A DNA stretch of 64,000 nt, taken from contig NZ_FCOI02000007.1 in assembly GCF_001544795.2 (NCBI RefSeq), positions 212,936-276,935 on the forward strand, given 5' to 3'. Made by a program: the position numbers and the translations under genes. Below, in pieces: positions 56,858 to 63,865 of this stretch; position 1 is the first letter of the stretch; every line of letters starts with the position of its first letter. This stretch comes from Caballeronia temeraria. Its GTDB lineage: Bacteria; Pseudomonadota; Gammaproteobacteria; Burkholderiales; Burkholderiaceae. Under the pieces are notes generated by a model, which was not told the origin of the DNA, did not search any database, and saw only the letters and a list, made by a program, of their open reading frames with translations.

Positions 56858-56864
56858 GAGATTC

Positions 56865-56878
56865 TGGCGGAGAGAGGG
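56865..56878 (-). other. tRNA-Ser 3'-end fragment, probable attachment-site remnant (att)
   Basis: The minus strand reads CCCTCTCTCCGCCA, identical to the last 14 bases of many bacterial serine tRNAs (CCCCCTCTCTCCGCCA end). A short TCAAAT lies just upstream as in a T-loop, but no tRNA body follows. An integrase start codon lies 147 bases away, pointing into the DNA to the right. Together with the terminator on the left this fits one end of an island that integrated into a tRNA-Ser gene, with the intact tRNA beyond the right window edge. The 560 bases 56442-57024 otherwise hold no gene. Confidence 0.55.
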
Positions 56879-57024
56879 ACCTCCCATTTGAGTTCCGCGC
56901 CATTCCCTATCTATCCAGAAATCCCTTATCTATCACTTAAATAGACCGAAATTCGCACCACGCCAATCCGCACTTTTCCGCGCGAATCCGCTTTCATTTT
57001 GTGGGTCGATATGTGGGGTGAATC

Positions 57025-57078
57025 ATGGCAAAAGCAATCAATCGCCTCACGCAAGCGTTCGTCAATTTAAGCCCTTGA
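57025..57078 (+). pseudogene. Tyrosine integrase gene stub (first codons only)
   Basis: The ATG at 57025, after GGGGTGAATC, opens MAKAINRLTQAFVNLSP and then a stop. MAKAINRLT is the typical start of DUF4102-containing P4-type integrases, which continue with the arm-binding domain. Here the frame is lost around 57060 where IS4-type transposase sequence begins on the other strand. It sits where an integrase is expected, beside the tRNA-Ser att remnant. The identification rests on nine residues plus context. Confidence 0.5.
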
Positions 57079-57448
57079 ACGCATGGTGGGCCGCGTCCTG
57101 AGTCGTCCACGCTCGCGCGGTCTGTTCAAACAGCCACGCCATCGGCGCTTCGCCGATACGTTGGCGCGCCTGCGCCGCAGCGCTCTTGCTGACAAACGGG
57201 GCGGCCTCGTTGGGCAAGGCCAGATCGAGGCTGTCAAGGACCTCGCTGATCGACCAGTGACGGTACATCGCCAGCGCAATGACCAGCCACACCACCTGCT
57301 CGGCCGGAAGGCGACGGCGACGGATGCTCGCCGTGCCGGTCGCCTGGACTGCGCGTTCGATCCACTCGAAGGGCAGATGCTCGGCCAACCGTCGCAGATC
57401 GGCCGGCTCTTGTGCTTCGATCAGATAAGTGAGGTGGTCAGCAAGCAT
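57062..57448 (-). pseudogene. IS4-family transposase, N-terminal fragment
   Basis: A 128-codon frame containing the IS4 transposase N-terminal domain: [52 protein letters not shown], and ending [17 protein letters not shown]. Full proteins of this family continue from FKGL into the DDE catalytic domain, about 300 more residues. That domain is missing; the break coincides with the integrase stub. Transposition activity is therefore excluded. The remnant marks an insertion followed by a deletion. Confidence 0.85.
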
Positions 57449-57509
57449 CGCACCGGAAAGTTAACAGCCCGGCGCTCCGTTTACAACCACTTCTCGCTCC
57501 ACAAACAAA

Positions 57510-57539
57510 AATGCCGTTCAGCGCTAACTGAACGGCATT
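57510..57539 (-). terminator. Perfect hairpin, terminator of the immunity gene
   Basis: A 12-bp perfect stem AATGCCGTTCAG / CTGAACGGCATT with loop CGCTAA. On the minus strand the next bases are TTTGTTTGTGG, so it can terminate the gene at 57568-57960. It may equally belong to the IS end, since it lies between that gene and the transposase fragment. Confidence 0.65.
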
Positions 57540-57567
57540 ACCGCGGCAGCGGCCCTTTGTGTTGTTG

Positions 57568-57960
57568 CTAAACCTTCAATCTTTTCCTTGCAGCCTCTAC
57601 AACAAGCTCATCCTCATCTGCGGCAAGCTGGAGGAGAATATCTGCTGGCACTTTTGGGTTGCAGGCAATTCGATGCCTGACACTCGAATCTGAATTATGT
57701 GCCAAACGCTCGAAGATCGGACGGCTAATCCGTCTTTTCGTTGCAACGTCCCAGCGAACCTCACTGTCTTCGCTTTCCGATAATCTCTCCAGCACACTTA
57801 GCGAAATTGTGCTGTTGAACGCAACCTGGCGGGACAACTCAGGGTACTTTGTTAAAACGTCAAACCATACATTGTCGGCGGCCGCTTCGCGCGATTTCAT
57901 GAATTCATCTTCATCATCGCTTTCAACATATCGCTTGAATTCTTCTGCGCTATGAATCAT
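57568..57960 (-). CDS. HEAT/LRV-like repeat protein, candidate immunity protein to the upstream Rhs toxin
   Basis: A 130-residue acidic protein made of short helical repeats: SRQVAFNSTISLSVLERLSE, VRWDVATKRRISRPIFERLA and VRHRIACNPKVPADILLQLA. The pattern resembles the leucine-rich variant/HEAT type often used by Rhs immunity proteins. Its ATG at 57960 shares an A with a TAA stop (TAATG) in the frame the upstream toxin would have without its frameshift, the signature of a toxin-immunity pair. It is less GC-rich than core genes. No direct family match is recalled. Confidence 0.75.
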   Translation of the reverse strand: MIHSAEEFKRYVESDDEDEFMKSREAAADNVWFDVLTKYPELSRQVAFNSTISLSVLERLSESEDSEVRWDVATKRRISRPIFERLAHNSDSSVRHRIACNPKVPADILLQLAADEDELVVEAARKRLKV

Positions 57961-57988
57961 TACCCGTTCCCCTTGGCATCCCGGCATT

Positions 57989-58945
57989 TCATACCACCCA
58001 TAGGCATTGTTTTGCCGGTCTCGCCCTTGTGCTTATCCATATAGTCGCCGTAATATCGGCGTCTTGCCGATGAACAAGATTATTGCCGACTTGGGCCATT
58101 ACCTTCCAAGCTGATCCTCCGTGCCCGTCAGTGTCTTGAGACCACCACAATTCCGTGGTGGGATGACGGAAATATGTGACTCGGGTTCCGTTCAACATTG
58201 CTTCACAGATCCGATCAAAGCGATTAACTTCCCACACCTTTCTACAAGGGCACTTCGCGTTCTGATTCGCCTTTGCTGAAGTTTGCTTTCTTCCCGCTGT
58301 TGCTGGCGTCGTCGACAGTCCCAACGGATCGACCCACTCGATGGGGTTAGGCGCGTACTGGAACGCGTTGAGTCCACCGGCTAGGCCAATCGGATCCTTA
58401 CTGATGGACCGCCACGTCTGCGGATCATAGTACCGATGCCGATTGTAGGTCAGCCCCGTTTCCTCGTCCGCGTACTGACCTTGAAAGCGAATCGCGTTAT
58501 CCGTATCGGCCGCATCCGTCTTGCCGTAGGGCGTCGGCTTACGTGCTCCCCATGCCTTATACCGCGCGAGCCACACGACCTTGCCCGACTCGTCGAGCAA
58601 CTCCTGCGGCGTGCCAAGGTGGTCATTCTGATAGAACACCGTCGCACGGCGGCTCTTCGCCGGCACCTGCACGAACCCGCCATCGGTTCCCGTCGCGAGA
58701 AACGCCGGTTCCACCAGCTTTTCATCGAGGCGCGCGAGCGGCACGAACGTCCCCGGCTCATGCAGATACAACGACGCGCGTGTCCACTGATAGTTCGCGT
58801 CGAGCGTACGCATACGCTGCGCGACCGGCAGCGAATACGCGTCCTGTGCATCCTCGCGCACCATCGCATAGCGGCCGTTCGCGGACTTGCGCTCGCGTCC
58901 ATACTCGCGCGGCATTGCCTCGAAGCGCTCTTCCATCAGCAGCAC
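57989..58945 (-). CDS. Truncated Rhs protein, C-terminal core plus toxin domain, frameshifted near its end
   Basis: A 318-codon frame starting with GTG at 58945 that holds only the last part of an Rhs core: FYQNDHLGTPQELLDESGKV, YADEETGLTYNRHRYYDPQT and the closing PNPIEWVDPLGL. A polymorphic toxin tail follows (FDRICEAMLNGTRVTYFRHP, LWWSQDTDGHGGSAWKV). The hundreds of YD-repeat residues needed for a cocoon are missing. Near 58050 one base appears lost. The other frame then reads DYMDKHKGETGKTMPMGGMK and stops exactly at the immunity gene start, while the present frame ends ITATIWISTRARPAKQCLWVV. The toxin is therefore probably altered. The toxin family is not assigned. Confidence 0.8.
   Translation of the reverse strand: MLLMEERFEAMPREYGRERKSANGRYAMVREDAQDAYSLPVAQRMRTLDANYQWTRASLYLHEPGTFVPLARLDEKLVEPAFLATGTDGGFVQVPAKSRRATVFYQNDHLGTPQELLDESGKVVWLARYKAWGARKPTPYGKTDAADTDNAIRFQGQYADEETGLTYNRHRYYDPQTWRSISKDPIGLAGGLNAFQYAPNPIEWVDPLGLSTTPATAGRKQTSAKANQNAKCPCRKVWEVNRFDRICEAMLNGTRVTYFRHPTTELWWSQDTDGHGGSAWKVMAQVGNNLVHRQDADITATIWISTRARPAKQCLWVV
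58428..58688 (-). repeat. 261-base direct repeat inside Rhs, copy 1
   Basis: Near-identical to 60462-60722 over exactly 261 aligned bases with no gap. Both encode the same Rhs stretch (VQVPAKSR-ATVFYQNDHLG to TYNRHRYYD). On both sides the two loci diverge, in the toxin tail and at the upstream break. This is the conserved core in front of exchangeable toxin ends. Confidence 0.85.
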
Positions 58946-58954
58946 GTCGCCGTC

Positions 58955-59287
58955 ATGGAGCGTAGCGGCATCAGGCTATGTGACAAGTCGGGCGTATCGA
59001 TCGATGCATGGAATAACAGTGCGTTCCTGCTCTCGCAAAATGGCTTGATGAATCCGGGCAATCTCGTGCGGAAGCATCACGCACTAGACCTCGGGACGCT
59101 CGGCTTCATCGGTATCGCCGGGATTCAAGATTCTTCTGCCGCGTCGGGCTTCAACTGGAGCGGTGCAACCGGAACCTTCTTCTATCGATCCAAAATCATT
59201 TGGGACGTCACGCGGCAAATTGAACGATCGCAGACAAGCGCAGAGGCAACGTACACGCCCGGTAAACTCATTCACCCCCAGCACTAA
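58955..59287 (+). pseudogene. Gene fragment of unknown family (C-terminal part)
   Basis: The plus-strand frame from about 58955 encodes SIDAWNNSAFLLSQNGLMNP and ends TSAEATYTPGKLIHPQH, a composition consistent with a real protein rather than an antisense shadow. Upstream of about 58965 the same frame is simply antisense to the Rhs fragment. I read it as the 3' part of a gene whose start was lost at the Rhs break. Its stop is 19 bases before the next small gene, as in an operon. Confidence 0.4.
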
Positions 59288-59306
59288 CCCGCAAGGAGAC
59301 GCAGCA

Positions 59307-59504
59307 ATGAAAGTGCATATCGAAAATCAGGGCGATGCAGCTATCCGCGTCATCGTGGACGGTGACACGGTGAACGATTCGATGATCGATCCGGGCGCGG
59401 CGGAAGACTTCGAATCAGCGACGGAAGGCATCATCGAACTGCGCGAGCTCGGCGGCGGCGAAGATGCGCAAGGCGACGCCAGCGAGCAGACCGAGCGGGC
59501 ATAA
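59307..59504 (+). CDS. Small acidic protein, 65 aa
   Basis: MKVHIENQGDAAIRVIVDGD is followed by an acidic Gly-rich tail (ELRELGGGEDAQGDASEQTE). AAGGAG eight bases upstream of the ATG supports translation. The strand-like start with many Val/Ile residues suggests a small beta-rich domain. No family is recognised. It lies between Rhs modules but on the opposite strand and has its own terminator. Confidence 0.65.
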   Translation: MKVHIENQGDAAIRVIVDGDTVNDSMIDPGAAEDFESATEGIIELRELGGGEDAQGDASEQTERA

Positions 59505-59549
59505 GGAATGGCCCGCACAAGGCGGGCCTGACTGGTCCTACGCGAAGCG

Positions 59550-59583
59550 AAGCTAGAGCCGCGCGTCGGCCCTAGCTTCTTTC
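59550..59583 (+). terminator. Rho-independent terminator
   Basis: Stem GAAGCTAG...GCCG / CGGC...CTAGCTTC followed by TTTCC, 45 bases after the small acidic protein gene. It abuts the stop of the convergent PAAR gene and a smaller hairpin (GGCCCGC / GCGGGCC) precedes it. Confidence 0.65.
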
Positions 59584-59584
59584 C

Positions 59585-59845
59585 TCACTCGACTGAGCCA
59601 TGATCCTCATAGGCACATATGCGACTGCCGCACGCGGTCAAATGGCCGTCCAGCGCGACGCCTTCGCCATTCGCGTCCATGAGCATGTCCGAGCATTCGA
59701 TGATCGGGTTCGTACCGTGTTCCGGGCACGTCACCAAGTCACCTCGGCGGGCCATGCCACGGCCCTTTATGTCCATCGTGTCGGAACCCGTGATGATGTG
59801 ACCGCCGTGGGTAGTGCGGTCGCCTTCGCATGCGATTGATGACAT
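59585..59845 (-). CDS. PAAR-domain T6SS spike-tip protein
   Basis: An 86-residue PAAR protein: GDRTTHGGHIITGSDTMDIK, RRGDLVTCPEHGTNPIIECS and VALDGHLTACGSRICA. It contains the Gly-rich repeats and the Cys/His ligands that hold a zinc ion at the tip. It caps a VgrG trimer and helps deliver effectors by a type VI secretion system. It lies downstream of an Rhs/immunity pair and 0.8 kb from a truncated vgrG, so it is a surviving part of a T6SS effector module. No T6SS structural genes are in the window. Confidence 0.9.
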   Translation of the reverse strand: MSSIACEGDRTTHGGHIITGSDTMDIKGRGMARRGDLVTCPEHGTNPIIECSDMLMDANGEGVALDGHLTACGSRICAYEDHGSVE

Positions 59846-59872
59846 TTTCTGAGTCTATTGTTGAAAGTGCTT

Positions 59873-60091
59873 TCAGGAATCTCCCGCGATCACTATTTCG
59901 GGAATTCCACGTAGCTTCAGGAAGTCAGAAAGATGCTCGTGGCCAAAATCATCGCCGTATGTCTCCATTTGAAGGATGACATGCTCGATGAATTTGGATA
60001 TTCCCTTCAATTCATCAAGCGTCACTTTCAACGAAACTTCATTCAGCGAAAGCAACTCACCTTCTTCGTTTTTGTATCCGTAAATGTTCAC
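59873..60091 (-). CDS. Candidate immunity protein (Imm32-like), 72 aa
   Basis: The 72-residue acidic protein MNIYGYKNEEGELLSLNEVS ... HVILQMETYGDDFGHEHLSD resembles Imm32-type immunity proteins, with the IYGY start and the HEHLSD segment; this is from memory and unverified. It lies 12 bases behind the Rhs toxin module at 60104, the standard location of its cognate immunity gene. Lower GC content than core genes. Confidence 0.6.
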   Translation of the reverse strand: MNIYGYKNEEGELLSLNEVSLKVTLDELKGISKFIEHVILQMETYGDDFGHEHLSDFLKLRGIPEIVIAGDS

Positions 60092-60103
60092 GATGCCTCT
60101 ATG

Positions 60104-60722
60104 TTAGTCGGATTGTGGCGGAGTCCAGCCATGACTACTAAGCCAACTACACGTCTTTTTCGACGGCTTTGGCTGTCCTTTGTGTTTATCGTGAATTCCA
60201 CCACTCATATTGGAAGACGTCCCGTCAGTGTAATGAACGTGCGGCTCTTGGTCGGGAATATGCCCTCTATCAACTCGCTCAACCTCTCGGGGCGCTTGGC
60301 CTCGCTCGACTTCTTTCTGCATGGCTCCCGGCGAAGACGGCTTTGTCGCCAATCCTAGCGGATCAATCCACTGCACCGGGTTCGGTGCATATTGATACAG
60401 GTTGACCCCGCCCGCCAGCCCGATAGGGTCCGGAGAGATGAACCGCCCCGCGCTCGTGTCGTAGTACCGATGCCGATTGTAGGTCAGCCCCGTTTCCTCG
60501 TCCGCGTACTGACCTTGAAACCGGATCGCGTTATCCGTATCGGCCGCATCCGTCTTGCCGTAGGGGGTCGGCTTGCGTGCTCCCCAAGCCTTATATCGCG
60601 CGAGCCACACGACCTTGCCCGACTCGTCGAGCAGCTCCTGCGGCGTGCCAAGGTGGTCATTCTGATAGAACACCGTCGCATGGCGGCTCTTCGCCGGAAC
60701 CTGCACGAACCCGCCATCGGTT
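60104..60722 (-). pseudogene. Truncated Rhs, C-terminal core plus toxin domain, fused at its 5' end to vgrG sequence
   Basis: Rhs reading frame from about 60722 to the stop at 60104, with the first usable start a GTG at 60706. It contains the end of the Rhs core (FYQNDHLGTPQELLDESGKV ... RFISPDPIGLAGGVNLYQYA, PNPVQWIDPLGL) and a 75-residue toxin tail (EVERVDRGHIPDQEPHVHYT, IHDKHKGQPKPSKKTCSWLS). The tail is rich in His and Lys and may be a nuclease; family not assigned. Everything upstream of the conserved DGGFVQVPAK is gone and vgrG sequence begins, out of frame. Whether the GTG yields any toxin is unknown. Confidence 0.75.
60462..60722 (-). repeat. 261-base direct repeat inside Rhs, copy 2
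   Basis: Second copy of the segment at 58428-58688, 2,034 bases away in the same orientation. Its right border at 60722 is precisely where vgrG sequence starts. Confidence 0.85.
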
Positions 60723-62240
60723 GCCGCCGTATTCGGTCGCCAGCTTCACGCCTTCCTTGCCTCGGGCGTCTTCCATCCGGAGCTTGTTATTAGCCGCCGT
60801 GCGGATCGCGTTACGCGTATTCCAGCCGCGCCCGTGAATCAGGTCGGTCGCATGGCTGTGATGGTGCGCATGGGCGATATAGGGGCAACGAGGATCGCCA
60901 CCGGTGAAGGCGATGCCGACCTCCGTATCGCGCAATAGCGGCAAATGAAAGCCCGTCTGATTCTCGCCCGCGAAAGGCTTCGCCAGCCGCAGCCGGACAC
61001 TCTCGCCGCCTCGGGGCCAGTCGTCCGTATCGAAGTCGAAACGCGCCGTGTAATAGCCGAACTCATCCATCTCCGCATAGTCGCTGTCGTCGCGCGTCGT
61101 AATACGGGCGCTCAACGTGCCAACGATTTTGGGCCACAAATGCTCCTGCATCGGGATGCGGTAGGGCCGGTCCGCTGGAAGCGCCTTGAACGTGTTGTGA
61201 TAGGACTGGTCGCGGCCCGCTTCGTGAATCACTTCCCAGAGCGCCATCCCATGCGGCGCATCGGGCAGCTTCTCGTCCAGACGCACGACCAGTCCCGGAC
61301 AGAACGCTGACACCGTGCCTTTGCCTTCGAAACGGATCTGTCCGGACAACGCTTCTTCGTGGCGGAGTTGCGCCTCGAACCTGGCGGTTTCCCCGTCGAG
61401 ATGATGAGTGCCCCACGTATAGGACTGTCCGTAGGTGGTTTTATCGTCGCGCGCGAGATTGATCTCGGCGTCGAATGGTTCCCACGAACGCAGGGGGTTG
61501 TAGTCGCGTACCCGTATCGATTGCGCGACGGTCACGCTTTGCTGCTGCAACGACAGGACCGCTTCATTACCGGTTTCAAGCCCCGACGCCTCGCGATATA
61601 AGACGTTCGTTTGCTGGCTATAGTCGTACCCATCGATGTCATCCGCGAAGATCGCCTGATCGCCGAAATCGCCGGGGCGCGTATAGCAGAACAGGCCCGC
61701 CTGACGCATCAGAAGATGGATGAACGCCCAGTCCGACATCTGGTGTTGCAGGTGGAATGCGAGCTTCGGAAACGTGCGGCGCAGCTTGAACGAGAACTGA
61801 TGCGTGAGGAAATCGTGATCCAGCAAGATAGCCTCGATGATCTCGGGCACCGTCTTGTTCTGATAGTTGCGCGAACGCTTGGTAATGCGCAAGCGCGCGA
61901 GCGGCGACTCGACCACGACGCGATACGCGCAGAAGTCGCGCGTTTTGCGTGTGCGCGTGAAGCGGGTCACGTTGCCGTTCCACTCGCGCGGCGTGCCATC
62001 GCCGGGTAATGGCTCGATGCTGAACGTCGCGTTACGTCCGAGATAATCGGCGCGCGCCAGCTCCGCATTCGCGGTCAGTTCCAGCGTGATGTGATAGGGA
62101 TTGCCCAGCCGCTCGACCACTTTCACGGAGATGATCGACAGACCATCGGATGGCGGCGCGCCTCTGACTTTTAGATAGTAGTTCTGCCTTCCTGTGATCC
62201 AGCGCGCGAGCGCCGTGGGCCGCTTTGCTTGTGTTTCCAT
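60657..62240 (-). pseudogene. VgrG (T6SS spike) with its C-terminal end lost by fusion to Rhs DNA
   Basis: A 527-codon frame. Residues 1 to about 506 form a normal VgrG head and gp27/gp5-like part: QNYYLKVRGAPPSDGLSIIS, EIIEAILLDHDFLTHQFSFK, WAFIHLLMRQAGLFCYTRPG, RFDFDTDDWPRGGESVRLRL and NKLRMEDARGKEGVKLATEY. Intact proteins then continue with the DUF2345 region and beta-helix. Here, after YGG at about 60722, the frame enters Rhs DNA out of frame and adds 21 foreign residues. Normal length is about 650-900. The OB-fold and part of the needle remain, so spike function is doubtful. Start ATG at 62240 (METQAKRPTALARW). Confidence 0.85.
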
Positions 62241-62398
62241 CCGGGTTGCCTGCGTGTTTTGACCGGCGAAACGTAGAGGGGATTTATTTCAAGAGGTATC
62301 GGGGAAAGCGTTTAGGCCCAAAACACGGACGATAGGCAGCAATCTAAAATCGGAATCGTCCTAAAATCAAAGCGCGGGGTCATATCGCATACTGGCGA

Positions 62399-62606
62399 TT
62401 CCAGCGCGTGGTTGCGCTGGAAACAGGTTTAGCAGCCTGTCGCTGTTTTGAACTCGCGACGCCCACGCAATGTGGGCGAAGCGTCAGGACCCCGCGCGCC
62501 GATTTGACCATCGGCGCACGGTGCTTTGACTCGCCTATGGGCGGGACTTGGCAGGGGAGCCGCAAGGCTCGCCGGTAATGGTTCAACAGCCCGGTCTGCT
62601 AACCCT
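62399..62606. ncRNA. Non-coding element with many hairpins and a long-range helix
   Basis: The 434 bases 62241-62674 hold no gene. Within them I count consecutive stems: 62399-62422 (9 bp), 62423-62440, 62461-62477, 62496-62517 (8 bp), 62532-62543 and 62557-62570 (GCAA loop). In addition 62425-62453 can pair with 62581-62606: ten of eleven positions at one end, plus six and four further pairs, closing a multibranch fold. The small hairpin 62423-62440 and this long helix exclude each other, as in a switch. It precedes a small ORF at 62675. It could be a phage-type regulatory RNA similar in logic to P1 c4/P4 CI; strand and function are inferred (plus strand likely). Confidence 0.5.
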
Positions 62607-62674
62607 GCTATGTTCCCGCCCGCCCCTTCGTCTGAGAGCGAGGGGGGTTCCGGGCTTCTTCGACAGAGGCAGGA

Positions 62675-62890
62675 ATGAGCAAGCAAGAAAAATCAAACGC
62701 TCTTTTACCCGACGCTCAGACAGAACGACCGAACGACGAACCAGCGCTCATGGCGCGGCATCAGAAGGCATTCGAAAAATTGGCGGATTATCGGAACAGC
62801 ATCGAGCTGGGCGGCGTCCAGTGGCGGGGCGTTTCCGGACCGTTCGGCCGGTGGCACGTCGAGGCCGATCGGCCCACGCGAGAGGACTAG
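62675..62890 (+). CDS. Small hypothetical protein, 71 aa
   Basis: MSKQEKSNALLPDAQTERPN ... GPFGRWHVEADRPTRED. It is hydrophilic and acidic-basic mixed, with one possible helix (HQKAFEKLADYRNSIELG). AGAGGCAGGA precedes the ATG. It begins a run of three closely spaced small genes after the structured non-coding element. Not recognised; likely part of the mobile element. Confidence 0.6.
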   Translation: MSKQEKSNALLPDAQTERPNDEPALMARHQKAFEKLADYRNSIELGGVQWRGVSGPFGRWHVEADRPTRED

Positions 62891-62894
62891 ACCG

Positions 62895-63419
62895 ATGCTG
62901 CAAGAAGTTGAAGGCACGACGTCAACGTTGTTGACCCGCTCGAAGCGTTGCCCCAATCGCGCAATCGAACGTAACAGCGATGGATATACGCGCGCTCTTA
63001 TGCGAGTGCGCCATGTTCAGGATATTGCGCATAGGCAATCCGTAGAAATTCGGTTGCGTCAAGGCAGGCATATTTCTATCCCCGATTTCAATGATCGCAT
63101 CCGGGAAGCGCAGCGCTCATTGTTACCCGCGCTAGCCGACTATCGTCATTTCACGATGGCGCTCAGTGTGCTTGACGTCGAGGCGTATAGATCGATTGAA
63201 AACGTCTTTACCGTCAACGCGAACGTCGCGGTTCGCTGCTGCGAAGATGCAAGACAGTTCGCCGTTCCGTTAGCAGGCGTCACGCTGACGATTCAGGAAC
63301 ACATGACGCGCGTTCGCGATGCGCTGGGCGATATCTGCGCTGCTGCTGAACCTATATTGGCGTGGCTGGAAATGCGGGGTGGCGTGCAGATCGAGACGGT
63401 TCTGGTAACGGCTCAATGA
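62895..63419 (+). CDS. Hypothetical protein, 174 aa
   Basis: Not recognised. MLQEVEGTTSTLLTRSKRCP leads into a helical soluble protein (IPDFNDRIREAQRSLLPALA, GVTLTIQEHMTRVRDALGDI). The start lies four bases after the previous stop, so the two are co-translated. Base composition is less GC-rich than core genes. Confidence 0.6.
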   Translation: MLQEVEGTTSTLLTRSKRCPNRAIERNSDGYTRALMRVRHVQDIAHRQSVEIRLRQGRHISIPDFNDRIREAQRSLLPALADYRHFTMALSVLDVEAYRSIENVFTVNANVAVRCCEDARQFAVPLAGVTLTIQEHMTRVRDALGDICAAAEPILAWLEMRGGVQIETVLVTAQ

Positions 63420-63438
63420 ACAGGGAGAGCGAGACAGC

Positions 63439-63813
63439 ATGATGAAACACGCCTCCACAAAACGAAGCGAGCGCATCGCCCGCTTAGAGTCGATCTCGAA
63501 TCCTGTGATACCGGGAATGATCGCGCGAGTCCATCAAGCACATGGCTATCTGGTGCAAGCAGAAGCCGATTTGCTCCGGTTGCAGGTGACGCTGCGTATC
63601 GTGCAGCGAAGCACCCCAGACCCAACAGCCACGTCGTTGCTTGAAACGGTGATCGAGCATCTACACGGCGACATCGAGCGCACTCTAACGAACCGCGACC
63701 AACTCGCGCGGGACGCGCACGCGTGCGGGATCGACGTTCGCTTCTTTGGCGTCGAACACTTCGAACACGGCGGCAATGCTCTCGCGCTGAAGAGAGTGCC
63801 TCGGAGCACGTAA
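63439..63813 (+). CDS. Hypothetical protein, 124 aa
   Basis: Not recognised. It is mainly helical (MIARVHQAHGYLVQAEADLL, SLLETVIEHLHGDIERTLTN) and soluble, with no signal peptide. AGGGAGAGCGAGACAGC precedes the ATG; 19 bases separate it from the preceding gene. It is the last gene of the three-gene run and is followed by a terminator. Confidence 0.6.
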   Translation: MMKHASTKRSERIARLESISNPVIPGMIARVHQAHGYLVQAEADLLRLQVTLRIVQRSTPDPTATSLLETVIEHLHGDIERTLTNRDQLARDAHACGIDVRFFGVEHFEHGGNALALKRVPRST

Positions 63814-63840
63814 AGCGAGCGGACGCGCGCGCTCCTTCAT

Positions 63841-63865
63841 GCCCCGCCTCACGCGGGGCTTTTTT
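63841..63865 (+). terminator. Rho-independent terminator
   Basis: Stem GCCCCGC / GCGGGGC with loop CTCAC followed by six T residues, 28 bases after the last small ORF. The remaining 135 bases to the window end show no supported gene. Confidence 0.85.

Noticed and set aside
56865..56955. A complete tRNA-Ser gene on the minus strand.
   Set aside because: Only the last 14 bases and a T-loop-like TCAAAT fit. No acceptor 5' strand, D-arm, anticodon arm or variable arm can be found upstream, so it is called a fragment.
57025..57078. Treating the 17-residue frame as a functional leader peptide.
   Set aside because: The nine-residue MAKAINRLT start and its place at an att remnant fit an integrase stub better, and no regulated gene follows on that strand.
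62548..62934. A 128-codon plus-strand frame over the structured region.
   Set aside because: It overlaps the helices of the non-coding element and two better-supported genes in another frame, and its product is Arg/Gly-rich without pattern.
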